A model generated the notes under the pieces. That model worked only from the letters and a program-made list of their open reading frames with translations, did no database searches and was not told where the DNA came from. 64,000 nucleotides of DNA, taken from the NCBI GenBank assembly GCA_025667525.1, contig CM046882.1, positions 210,970,592-211,034,591 of the forward strand, read 5' to 3'. Below, in pieces: positions 42,601 through 55,872 of the stretch (the first letter of the stretch is position 1; each line of letters begins with the position of its first letter). The position numbers were made by a program, and so were the translations under genes. The stretch is from Glebionis coronaria. Taxonomy: Eukaryota; Streptophyta; Magnoliopsida; Asterales; Asteraceae.

Positions 42601-45329
42601 TGTGACACTCCCAAATTTAAGATAGGCAGCAGAAGGATCATTGGGAGTATTACTTCATAGCACAAGACACAAGTTATAGAAAACGAATAAAAAGAGACGT
42701 TGAAAAGGTTAATCCATTCGATACAATCAGAGTTTACAAAAAGAAACAGGTCCCAACAATAATGTAATAATAAACAGTTTTTTAAAGTTTATCGAATGGT
42801 GATTCAGTATTTATTGCCTTTAATATAATCCGTACGACTCCATGCTCCAGCTGCTCTTACCCCCGAGTACCTGATAAATACATGCTAAAACGTCAACACA
42901 ACGGTTGAGTGAATTCATAGGTTTGCAAATAAAAGCAGTGGACCACAAGATTTCAAGCATTCAGTTTCCAAAGTCTGATAGCATCCATTATCATCCATTA
43001 TCGCACTAAGCTCATGAAATCGATACGTTAACAGAGTTCAGATAAGTTTACCCTTAGTAGGTAATTTTCCATATGACCTAGAGTTCTCAAATACAATGTG
43101 TCCGTTTGACCAGTTTGGTCGGTCAAGTAAGCGCGACTTACCCGGACAGGGATGTCAATCCCAATAGATCTATTCAATGAATTCGTGTTTACTCGACCAG
43201 TACAGTCGGTCCAAGTAATTAACGGTTCATGACTAAAATGGACTTGTTGTGGTCAATAGTGTTCCTTAGTGTAAATGATAATGACATGATAAGCATACAG
43301 TTCAAGCACTTGCGTCTATTCGTAAAAAGTAGCATGTATACCCCTCGAGGGTTTAATAAAACAATTTAAGTAGTAAAAGCGAGGCTATGAACTCACCTTA
43401 GAGATAATGATATCAAACGAGGATAATGATCAAGATATATTGACATGAGTGAAACGATGAAATACGATAAACCGAGAAACCACGAGCTTCTAACGACGAC
43501 CTAAAATAAAGTGGCGCGTTTTAAAATATAAATGAAAACCTTCAAAAATGAAATGAGTTTTAAAAATACATTTACGTTATAATTAAAATGACTAAACTAT
43601 AATTTTAGGATTAGTTTCAAAGATTGTTAAATGATCAAGGACCAAAATTGTTGCCTTGAAAATTTATACTAATTATTTGTACATAGATTTATAGATCAAG
43701 GACCAAACATGTAAATGCATTTGAAATGCATGAAAATGACGTAAAGATGAAAACTTGTTCTTCAATATCAAATTTGCTATTTAAATGTTACTTATGCTTA
43801 AATTGGACACGAGATGTACCTCAAAGAATTTAGACTTGACTTTAATCATCGAAATCTAGTGAATGATACCATAACGCTTAACGAGAATATGAACTTGTCA
43901 TATCATTTAGCCCCATCGACTAGGGACTCCGAACAATCATATCTCTCGATCACTAACCGAAGCTCAACCCCAACACAAACTTGAACCTTGTATGTAACCA
44001 AATCTATGACCCGAAAATGAAGCTAGATCAATTGGCCACACTTTAGTATTGGTGAATATGAACCCACAACTCGCACTCGATACATGTACCAATATATGAT
44101 TTTATAGATGTAGATTTGGCACAAGTAGTACCTTAGCTCCTTGCGGCAATACAAGCTAGTGAACCGAAGTTGAGATGCACGCACGAGTATGCAAACCAAC
44201 ACGAAAACAAATACTAATGAAGTTAAACCTGCCCGCGACTCAACCGTACATGAGCTCAAATCATTGTCACTTTCACAAGGACGCTTCCTATTTACTACTA
44301 ACCTTTGTAACCAAGCCTGTTTAGACTCGAGTTGTAGGTACTTCTTGACATGGCTTGTCTAACTTGTATAATAGCTTTGAAGTTGGACAACATTGTCTTA
44401 AGCCGCATCTTTTTAGCAAGCAACAAATAAACATCCACAAGGCCAACAATCAAGATATAAATATGTGTAAAAGTATAAGGGAGGGACCATGATTATTATC
44501 TATCATCTGCTTACAAATCGACGAGAGGACAACGAAAGATAAAGAAAATATAGCCATATGAAAGGACACATAGAGGGTTTAGTATACGCGGTTACATGTA
44601 AACCTTAATACCACGTGGGTGACTAGTTGCGTGTGAAGTTGGAATCCATCTCTGCCACGCATGTAGGCAGATTAAGATAAACTAATATGTACATGTGATG
44701 TAGATTGGAGATATATATAGATTGAATAACGCTATTTACGTGTATAAATATTAGATGTTAACTTTTCAAAATGATAACGTTGGAATAGATAGAAACAATG
44801 CAATGGTTTATTTATTTTGTTAAGATTCTGAATAAGTGGGTATTATCGACACCTGATATTTTAAAAGTTACGCGATATAAAAGTTACATGTCAAACACGA
44901 AAAATAAACGCTTAATATAAAGTAAAAACATTTACATTCGGAGCAAGTTGACATTTTGCTACAAAAACGAGGACTTATAATTTAATAAATGTTAACGCGC
45001 TATATAAACGAACGACGCCTAAAGGTTTAACGTATATTATGAAACTGCTCGTAAAACAAAAAATTAAACGGACGACATTAGAAAATATTTCTATGTCATA
45101 ACGAAAATATTTACGGTCGATGATAGACGTAGACTTTGCCGATAATAATAAACCACACGTATTTGATACGTTAAAGGCATAACCTTGTCGATTAACCGAG
45201 AATTCAATACATTATTATTATCTTTTATTTTATTATTATTTTATTATTATTTATTTATTTTTATAAAAACAAACATGATAAATAAAAGTCGGCTTATAAA
45301 TATTAATCTGAAAATTAAGAATTGCTATA
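42601..45329 (-). repeat. 3' LTR of H (2.73 kb)
   Basis: The plus strand runs TGTGACACTCCC ... AATTGCTATA. It matches 55873-58581 with scattered differences. The element-sense 5' end is TATAGCAATT, not TG. Confidence 0.88.
42871..43396 (-). other. Candidate LTR intron, H 3' LTR (526 nt)
   Basis: Element-sense donor CTAAG/GTGAGTTC at 43396, a close match to the plant donor consensus. Acceptor GTATTTATCAG/GTACTC ends at 42871, with TTGAC 25-30 nt upstream. The acceptor is 270 nt from the LTR end. Confidence 0.5.
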
Positions 45330-45603
45330 GTCTATCCACCTTAAAAGAACTCTGTCCCAGAGTTCGATTGTTTTACATTTTCATTTTACGTTCAAGAAAA
45401 GGTAAGAGTACTTTTAAGTTCACAAGAGTCGATACACGTTCGGAATAATCCATACAAATGTAATAAAAATATAAAAAGATTAAAGACTCATGCGTACAAG
45501 ATAATAATGATACGAATTAGAATAGTGATAGAAAACGAATGGATTGTACAATCGAAGTACAAGTCGAAATGAAACAATGAACGAATGCCACATGCTTAAG
45601 CTC
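45330..45603 (-). other. Interior of H left of I, with PPT
   Basis: The minus strand reads AAGGTGGATAGAC (45342 to 45330) directly before the LTR. This resembles the AAGGTGGTGAGGA tract of I and is the likely PPT. The rest is non-coding and ends in AGCTC (45599-45603), the target duplication of I. Confidence 0.65.
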
Positions 45604-48172
45604 TTTAACACCCCCAAATTTACACGCAGCGGAATACATCTTTGGGTGCTAAACAATGATACTACAACACATAATTTATAAAGAACGACTCGAAAAGAGA
45701 CGTTTCAAATTTATCGTTCCTAAAACATTTGTCAGAGTAGCGTAGTCCCAAGACATCGTAACCAAAGTACAACCAAAACAAAAGATTTAAATTGTTTTGA
45801 ACAAAAGGAACGACAAATATTCAAAGAGTTTATATTGCAAAGTAGTGCACAACATTCATTCCCATGGCTTCCAAGCTTCAGCCTTCTTGATTAGCTGAAA
45901 TACATGTGAGAAAATCATCAGCAAAAATGCCGAGTGAATCTATAGGTTTATATAATCATTTTGAACACAAGCAAAGATTATAAGTTTGTGGCATGCTTAA
46001 AGGCAACAAGCATCAAATAATAATTGGCATCAACAATAATAATTGTATATAGCATAAATTGCAATAAGCTCATGGAACCGAGCCCTTAGACACTCCCATA
46101 TCAGTCTAATAAGACGAGAGATTTATTAATTGTCGGTTACCTCCAGATTATTGGTACATTACCGTATACCTGACTTCTTAATACAATATGTTCAAACAGT
46201 GTGGAGGTCGGGCCTAAGCTTCTATGACAAGTCCACAAAAACTGAACCGGGGCGGCTTCCCCCATAGATCTATTAACTGTACTAGCGGTTAACCTATCAT
46301 AGGTTAATTAACGGTCCATAATTGAGGCTTTAACTAAGGCAATCACTTAATGCAATTTAAAGGCAACCACGGGTCCATTCATAGAGGGACAAGCATACCA
46401 TAAAAATCTTGTGTTCTAAGTTTAAAAAAAAACATGTATTCCCCCTCGCGGGTTTTAAAAATATTTGAATGAGCTCAAACGAGGCTATAGACTCACCTTA
46501 GTACTTATAGTAGTTGAAGACGATCGTCGACGATAGTAGATGCCCGAAAAACACGACAACCGCAACCTAGCAAATAAGGTGCGTATATTAATAATAGACT
46601 CGAGAAATAAATGATACTTAATAAAATCAAGATCAAGTATAAAATCACGACAACTCGAGAGAAAACGATGTAAGTGGTTCTATTTTACTCTCCTATATAT
46701 TCATTTTATTATTATATGCCTTTAATAAAAATCTGCCGGAACATACCGAATGTCCAAGCCGTTTTCCCATACTTAAACATATCAAATTTTTATGATACTA
46801 CTCAGAGAACTTACTTACTATATATAGAAAGTCCTCTCAAAAGCACATTAAAAGATTTTACTTCTAAAGTTCCCTGCCCGACTCATCTTTCAATCACAAA
46901 ATCCGGACAGTTTAGCGACCTTGACTTACGAAACCATTTTGACCATTCTAAACAATTCCATTTGTAAAACCGCCACTTGATTCTAAAAATAGACTCAAAA
47001 TACTAAACTTGGAGCCTGATATCAGCCCTTGAATCATTTTGAAACTCATTTTATAGTCCCCGAGATTCGATCCAAATATCGACAACAATTTTCGGATTGT
47101 GTCGACACTCGTTTCCCGGTACACAATCATTCAAAACATCATAACTTCGCGCTCGTTTTGAGCTAGAAGCTCTACCTTATATCAAATCGAAGCTAAGGAA
47201 ATTATCTACAACCCTAGGCTATAAGTTAAGTCATTTTCAAAACATAAAAATTCGGATTTTTCAGTTTACCTACTGCCCAAAATTGACTATTAAAATCTCC
47301 CACAAAATCATGTTTTTGATCAATTCTAACAATTTTCCTCATCATCTTACACCCCTAATATCATCATAAACCATTCCTAACACTTGCATCATCATCAAAA
47401 TCAAAAACCCAAAAATTAAAAATTAACTTTTTAACAAAAACATGGCATGAAAATCTTTTGATCATCATTACTAACACATGCATACAACAAATTTGGATCA
47501 AACATAACCAACTTTTCTTGAAAAATTTATATGGTTGCATGTATGAAAATTTGATACCAAATTGTAGCCCTTTGAAAATGGAGGATGGGACTTGTTTTAG
47601 TTTCTCTTGGATCAAGCTAGAAAATTTTGGTTAAGGTGTTTGTGTTTTTAATGGTGGATGGCTAAACAAAGGGTGAAGAAGAAGTTGGTTGATTTTTTTG
47701 TTAAATGAATTTATTAAAAGAAAGTGCTAGTGGAAATGTTAGGTATAGTGTGGAGTTGGGGTAGTTTTTGCCAATTTGTGATAGTTTTGGTCCAAAATGT
47801 AAATATTAGTTAAAAAGCGGGAAATGACTAAAAGTCAATTTTACAAATATTTACGGGACTCGGGTTTCGTAAAAATACTTAAAAGTTTAAACGCACACGA
47901 AAAATAATAATATAACGACTCGATACGTAATTAGAACGATATCGTCGAAAATATTAAATATCGAAACGATTGATAATAAAATATAAAATTGTGGGCATCC
48001 GTCGGTATCGCGATCACTAGTAGTCCTCTTTGCTAGTCAAAATATTAAAATAAAATATTTAATATCGGTTTCAACTTAAACCGTTAAACATAATAATATT
48101 TAATATTATAAAATACTTCAAAAATATTTGAAAATAGAATTAAATTATGACCTTATTTTTACGGGTTTTACA
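45604..48172 (-). repeat. 3' LTR of I (2569 bp)
   Basis: The plus strand runs TTTAACACCCCC ... CGGGTTTTACA. Element-sense it is TGTAAAACCCG ... GGTGTTAAA, ending AA rather than CA. The 97-codon frame at 46674-46967 also exists in the other LTR (53505-53798) and runs antisense to the element. Confidence 0.93.
45895..46496 (-). other. Candidate LTR intron, I 3' LTR (602 nt)
   Basis: Donor CTAAG/GTGAGTCT at 46496. Acceptor CATGTATTTCAG/C ends at 45895, after a TTTTCTCAC tract and a CTGAT motif. In the 5' LTR the first exon base is G. Confidence 0.5.
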
Positions 48173-48185
48173 TCCTCACCACCTT
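48173..48185 (-). other. Polypurine tract of I
   Basis: The minus strand reads AAGGTGGTGAGGA directly before the LTR start TGTAAAACCC. Confidence 0.85.
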
Positions 48186-51100
48186 AAGGGAGCGACGTCC
48201 CGGCGCTCAACTCGCCTCATATACGAGTTGTTCACTACCCGGAAGGATGACGACATTCCTTAATAAGAATTCCTTACGTTCCCACGTGAATCTCGATCCA
48301 CGATCTCCACTGGTTCTTTTACAAAACGCAACTTGTCGTCAAGTGGTATCTCACCAAAAAGGAATAAATAAATCCTTATTCACCAGTCACCCGTCAAGCT
48401 CGACACATGAGAATTCTATGGATCACACGAAGCTCATTCGACAACAAGAATAAATGACAGGATTTTCGGGTATGTCCAGTAAAAAGGAAAGTTGTAATTT
48501 AAAGGATATCCATCGGTCGGATAGCCATGGACACACATCAAAAGAAGTAACAAGAAAAAAAATTTCTTCATCGGAGGGTGCTCACACGCGGGTCCTCACA
48601 CGCGGGTCCTCACTCAAAAGATAATACAAAGACACCATCTCACTTTCGCCAACGCGCATTAATGTCTCAATAAACATCGTCGTTGAAAGTCAAATAGATA
48701 TTACATAATATATGTTCTACATGATCGGACGTCATCGGATGGTGCCGTCTCAAGTTCTCACAACTTACGATCATTTGACTAGATCACATACCACATAAGT
48801 ACATAAAAATAAAAGGTCGAACAATAACATCAAGTATAGATTTCCATCTTTAATCGTCGAGAAAACCTTGAACGAACCCTTGATAATAACCACTTGATCA
48901 CAAGAGTCTTTTCACTTGAGGTGTCGGCTTCAACATGCTCCTCGAGGTTGTAACAAATTTATTAACTCCATTCATTAAGAGATTCGGTCCTCAATCATTC
49001 CACAAGTACACGCATAAATCCTGGTGACACTTATCGTTTCTTCTTATACACTGCTTCCCGAGATTCATTTTAAATTCAGAATAAAATAGTAATCTTCAAT
49101 ACGAGGAACAGAACGAGATAAAAATGAATTCAATAAACGCATAAACGGACAAGATGTGGTAAAATGATTTAAGGTTGACGATCGACGAGGGATCTCGAAT
49201 CACGTAACCGTAAAACATAATAATTCACAATACTAGAAAAATGAGAGCGAAGAATAAATTAAATATTAACATTAAAATAACGTTTGTCACAATTATCCGT
49301 CCCGGATTTGGTATTACCTTAAAACTCAGTTGAGGTACTTTCTTGATAAAGATGATATATTAAAGATAGAAGTTAAATAGCTTCATAATTTATTTTGGTT
49401 GTCTTAATAAACTTTGAAAGAATGACATGAATTTATTAATTAAACTCGTATTGATGGTTACAATTAGAAAATATAATTTCCAAATTAAATCATTATTAGG
49501 AATATAAATTAAACCGGTAATTTCATTACATTAAAAGTAAAGTATGATAAGTCAATTAGTTCAAAAGATAGAGCATAATTTCATTTTAAACATTAGTTTT
49601 AGTTATACAAAATATGATGTATAAATTTGACCTTTTTCTTATGATAGTTATTTCGATAATTGAAAATCATTGGAAAAATGTATAAAAGTTCCATGAAATT
49701 TTTATAATACGTTGTAGAAATACATAAAGGTGTTTATTATTTTAAAATAAACATGGGATATATTCGGGTTTCAAAATGTGACAAGATAACAAACGAATAC
49801 GAATGGAAATAATGGTCAACAATTAGTACGAAATCAACGGTACAAAAGGGGACGAAACAAATGTCGTATGGATTCTTGAAGAGAATAATAAGATGAAGGC
49901 GTTGATAGTAAGACGATAAGAAATAATAGATTAAACAAGTTGTCAATTTTGTTAGTGCGGTCGGTGGTTCACCAACATCAGCTCGTTAACTTAGCGGTGG
50001 TCGATACATGATTGGAAATAAGATCCATACAAAATTTTAATAAAATAAAATTCCTAATAGTCACTTGTAATTAAAATAAATCAAATGAACGATGTTAGTG
50101 TTTAAAGAGAGAGTCAAAGCACGGTTCACAAGAGTGGATTTCGAGACAAAGGAGAGTGACGGACGTCATCCCGGATATACGGAAATCACTCTAGTGATAA
50201 TTGATTTTTTTTTCACGTGCGGAGACATTTCGAAGATCTATAAAATCACATAAAGAACATTGGACGAGAAGGAAGGATAAAACATCGAGACTTTCAAGTC
50301 ATTTATCAACAGTCAGTAATTAGAAGAACGGTCAAAAGAAATCAGTTATAAGACAAAATAAAGTAACAAGTAGGAGAAAAAAAAAACGATCGTCGAGTAA
50401 AAACGTACTTATAATCACGTAATTCGTTTAACAAAAGGTAAGAAAATATATGCGGATGCATAGAAATTGTGCTACTTGCATAAAATATAAAGGTTTTCAA
50501 AACTTCTTTTCAATTTATTTCATTTTATCTATCTTTATCATAATTACAAGTAAAAAGTTGATTATCATCAAGATTTTTAAGGTGACTACTATTCAGCCTA
50601 GCATGGCTCCTTCTAAATTAGACATAGGTGATCAGGCCATGTATAATTTAGAAATAGCAATGCAGTGCTCAGTTTCGTCGAAAATTATTACGTTTCTTAT
50701 GTTTATATATAAACCATGCCATTTGTAAAATGGAATTTAGAAATAGTTTATAAATTTATAGGATACAAGTAATTTGTGAGATACTTAATAAGCAACTTTT
50801 AATGTTACGAAAAGTATTTTATAAGACCAAAGTAAAAATAATTGGTGAAAATAATCGTAAAACAATATCAGATTTATTTATAATATGACATTATGACAAC
50901 GTATAAAGTAGTCAAAGTTTTGCAAAAAGTGGCAAATAGTAGCTTATAAAATAACAAATGAAATGGTTACAAGTTGTTAAGTTTTCAAAGGGTTATATAT
51001 ATAAAAAGAATAAAACAATCCAAATGTGTACTCATCGTAAGCTACACGATACATACATGCTTTTAAGAAAATATATTATTCGTTTACAAATTACCCCATT

Positions 51101-52419
51101 ATTCCGGTAATTGCTAATCCTGTACTGTTTCTATTTTTTTTTATTTTTTTTTTACATTTTCACATGCAACTAGTATTCGTTAGTTGTAAAATAATATTTG
51201 TTAAAATTTTACGATTTCAAATGAAATCAAAACAACTTAGAAACATTTAAAACTCATGTTCTGAATTTTCTATCAGATTTGACTTTTAAATATGAGCCGA
51301 TTAATTGACTCGATAAACGACATCTCCAAGACTCGGAGTCTAAAACATTTTGATGCGAAACGACGTTTCAGACGACTTTCTAGTTTTACCCGAGACCTGA
51401 AACCCAATGTAAAATGACCAAAATACCCCTGCAAGTTCTGTGCAGGTTTGACTTTTTTTTTTTAAAAGCATGTTTTACTTTTAAGTTGTGACGTGTTTAT
51501 ACTGCCCCTGCAGTTTCTACATAAAATGTATTTTTCGACACTTTCTAACGGCTCAAAATATATACACACATGTCTTGTGGATTTTTACAACAATGAAAAA
51601 TAAATCTCATAATGAGCATCAAATAAAAATATAGTATAATGAATGACATAAGATGCTTCAAGGTATTCAACACGAAATTTAGGAAGCAAAACGGTGAATG
51701 ACGTTACCAAGATAAAAGCGAACAATACACTTCGGAGTCGATACATATAAATGTCAACGAATTAAATCTTCACATGTCGTATAAAACGGTGATAAAAATC
51801 AACAAAATATTATGAAAACCATGATATTATTCAACACGATTATAGGAAATGTTTCAAAATGTGTGACTCACACGATAGCGGTTAGTCTATTCCAAGGACA
51901 CATTGAGCTACACAATGGTCTAGACACTACGTTTCAAGACGTCCAAGCACAAACAGCCGAAAGACGATTTGGATATCTATATAGATATCACAAAGGGTTA
52001 AACAATGAAAGTAACATGCGCAGATGAAGGTATGTAAGGTCATAATATAAAATTTGTAATAAAAGCAATTTAAATACTTCAAAAATAAATACAGAAAGAT
52101 CTTGAAAATTCAATGTATTTATTTAAGTTAATCATTAATAAATGATAAACTTTTATCGAAAAGTTTAACGACATAAATATATATATCGATTAAAGGGATA
52201 CTAGATATAAATATATATCCGTAAATGGATCATAGTATTTATTTATAAATACTTGGCAATAAGGTATACGTAATAACGTATACTAAAATTGTAATCTCAG
52301 AAGTAGCTTGAACCTGAAGTCACGCGAAATCATGTGCACCGACTCTTTGAAAAATAAAATAAAAACCGACAGTTATAGTTTAGGTTTTTAGAAAAAGACC
52401 TAGTTTTCTATAACTCATG
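48186..52419 (-). other. Non-coding interior of element I
   Basis: No frame above about 92 codons on either strand and no pol motif that I can recognise. Features seen: a 17-bp direct repeat at about 48580-48612 (CTCACACGCGGGTCCT words), long T runs at 51127-51153 and 51452-51463, and at 51300-51550 a stretch whose style (ACCAAAATACCCCTGCAAGT) recalls LTR or UTR sequence. The whole interval is AT-rich. Confidence 0.6.
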
Positions 52420-52431
52420 GCTCTGGTACCA
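52420..52431 (-). other. Primer-binding site, element I
   Basis: The minus strand reads TGGTACCAGAGC, iMet-type, three bases from the LTR. GTTATAGAAAAC (52414 to 52403) follows it, one base different from the motif in A, G and H. Confidence 0.9.
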
Positions 52432-52434
52432 ATC

Positions 52435-55003
52435 TTTAACACCCCCAAATTTACACGCAGCGGAATACATCTTTGGGTGTTAAACAATGACACTACAACA
52501 CATAATTTATAAAGAACGACTCGAAAAGAGACGTTTCAAATTTATCGTTCCTAAAACATTTGTCAGAGTAGCGTAGTCCCAAGACATCGTAACCAAAGTA
52601 CAACCAAAACAAAAGATTTAAATTGTTTTGAACAAAAGGAACAACAAATATTCAAAGAGTTTATATTGCAAAGTAGTGCACAACATTCATTCCCATGGCC
52701 TCCAAGCTTCAGCCTTCTTGATTACCTGAAATACATGTGAGAAAATTATCAGCAAAAATGCCGAGTGAATCTATAGGTTTATATAATCATTTTGAACACA
52801 AGCAAAGATTATAAGTTTGTGGCATGCTTAAAGGCAACAAGCATCAAATAATAATTCGCATCAACAATAATAATTGTATATAGCATAAATTGCAATAAGC
52901 TCATGGAACCGAGCCCTTAGACACTCCCATATCAGTCTAATAAGACGAGAGATTTATTAATTGTCGGTTACCTCCAGATTATTGGTACATTACCGTATAC
53001 CTGACTTCTTAATACAATATGTTCAAACAGTGTGGAGGTCTGGCCTAAGCTTCTATGACAAGTCCACAAAAACTGAACCGGGGCGGCTTCCCCCATAGAT
53101 CTATTAACTGTACTAGCGGTTAACCCATCATAGGTTAATTAACGGTCCATAATTGAGGCTTTAACTAAGGCAATCACTTAATGCAATTTAAAGGCAACCA
53201 CGGGTCCATTCATAGAGGGACAAGAATACCATAAAAATCTTGTGTTCTAAGTTTAAAAAAAAACATGTATTCCCCCTCGCGGGTTTTAAAAATATTTGAA
53301 TGAGCTCAAACGAGGCTATAGACTCACCTTAGTACTTATAGTAGTTGAAGACGATCGCCGACGATAGTAGATGCCCGAAAAACACGACAACCGCAACCTA
53401 GCAAATAAGGTGCGTACATTAATAATAGACTCGAGAAATAAATGATACTTAATAAAATCAAGATCAAGTATAAAATCACGACAACTCCAGAGAAAACGAT
53501 GTAAGTGGTTCTATTTTACTCTCCTATATATTCATTTTATTATTATATGCCTTTAATAAAAATCTGCCGGAACATACCGAATGTCCAAGCCGTTTTCCCA
53601 TACTTAAACATATCAAATTTTTATGATACTACTCAGAGAACTTACTTACTATATATAGAAAGTCCTCTCAAAAGCCCATTAAAAGATTTTACTTCTAAAG
53701 TTCCCTGCCCGACTCATCTTTCAATCACAAAATCCGGACAGTTTAGCGACCTTGACTTACGAAACCATTTTGACCATTCTAAACAATTCCATTTGTAAAA
53801 CCGCAACTTGATTCTAAAAATAGACTCAAAATACTAAACTTGGAGCCTGAGATCAGCCCTTGAGTCATTTTGAAACTCATTTTATAGTCCCCGAGATTCG
53901 ATCCAAATATCGACAACAATTTTCGGATTGTGTCGACACTCGTTTCCCGGTACATAATCATTCAAAACATCATAACTTCGCGCTCGTTTTGAGCTAGAAG
54001 CTCTACCTTATATCAAATCGAAGCTAAGGAAATTATCTACAACCCTAGGCAATAAGTTAAGTCATTTTCAAAACATAAAAATTCGGATTTTTCAGTTTAC
54101 CTACTGCCCAAAATTGACTATTAAAATCTCCCACAAAATCATGTTTTTGATCAATTCTAACAATTTTCCTCATCATCCTACACCCCTAATATCATCATAA
54201 ACCATTCCTAACACTTGCATCATCATCAAAATCAAAAACCCAAAAATTAAAAATCAACTTTTTAACAAAAACATGGCATGAAAATCTTTTGATCATCATT
54301 ACTAACACATGCATACAACAAATTTGGATCAAACATAACCAACTTTTCTTGAAAAATTTATATGGTTGCATGTATGAAAATTTTATACCAAATTGTAGCC
54401 CTTTGAAAATGGAGGATGGGACTTGTTTTAGTTTCTCTTAGATCAAGCTAGAAAATTTTGGTTAAGGTGTTTGTGTTGTTAATGGTGGATGGCTAAACAA
54501 AGGGTGAAGAAGAAGTTGGTTGATTTTTTTGTTAAATGAATTTATTAAAAGAAAGTGCTAGTGGAAATGTTAGGTATAGTGTGGAGTTGGGGTATTTTTT
54601 GCCAATTTGTGATAGTTTTGGTCCAAAATGTAAATATTAGTTAAAAAGCGGGAAATGACTAAAAGTCAATTTTACAAATATTTACGGGACTCGGGTTTCG
54701 TAAAAATACTTAAAAGTTTAAACGCACACGAAAAATAATAATATAACGACTCGATACGTAATTAGAACGATATCGTCGAAAATATTAAATATCGAAACGA
54801 TTGATAATAAAATATAAAATTGTGGGCATCCGTCGGTATCGCGATCACTAGTAGTGCTCTTTGCTAGTCAAAATATTAAAATAAAATATTTAATATCGGT
54901 TTCAACTTAAACCGTTAAACATAATAATATTTAATATTATAAAATACTTCAAAAATATTTGAAAATAGAATTAAATTATGACCTTATATTTACGGGTTTT
55001 ACA
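52435..55003 (-). repeat. 5' LTR of I (2569 bp)
   Basis: Same length and termini as 45604-48172. It is followed by AGCTC. Confidence 0.93.
52726..53327 (-). other. Candidate LTR intron, I 5' LTR (602 nt)
   Basis: Donor CTAAG/GTGAGTCT at 53327; acceptor CATGTATTTCAG/GTAATC ending at 52726. It lies in the transcribed 5' LTR, so a splice would be visible in the message. The acceptor is 291 nt from the LTR end. Confidence 0.5.
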
Positions 55004-55008
55004 AGCTC

Positions 55009-55857
<849 letters not shown>

Positions 55858-55869
55858 GCTCTTATACCA
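55858..55869 (-). other. Primer-binding site, element H
   Basis: The minus strand reads TGGTATAAGAGC, one change from the iMet PBS, three bases from the LTR. Confidence 0.88.
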
Positions 55870-55872
55870 ATT

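Larger units (their letters stand above)
45604..55003 (-). mobile_element. Element I: young non-coding LTR element (LARD-like, 9.4 kb)
   Basis: Minus-strand element with equal-length LTRs (2569 bp each), PBS, PPT and a 4.26-kb interior with no recognisable gag or pol. AGCTC flanks it exactly (45599-45603 and 55004-55008). I count about 27 substitutions and no indels between the LTRs, roughly 1%, so it is the youngest datable insertion here. A large non-coding interior between intact LTRs fits a large retrotransposon derivative. Confidence 0.88.

Noticed and set aside
46674..46967. 97-codon frame in the I LTR, repeated at 53505-53798
   Set aside because: LTR duplicate, antisense to the element, with no domain.
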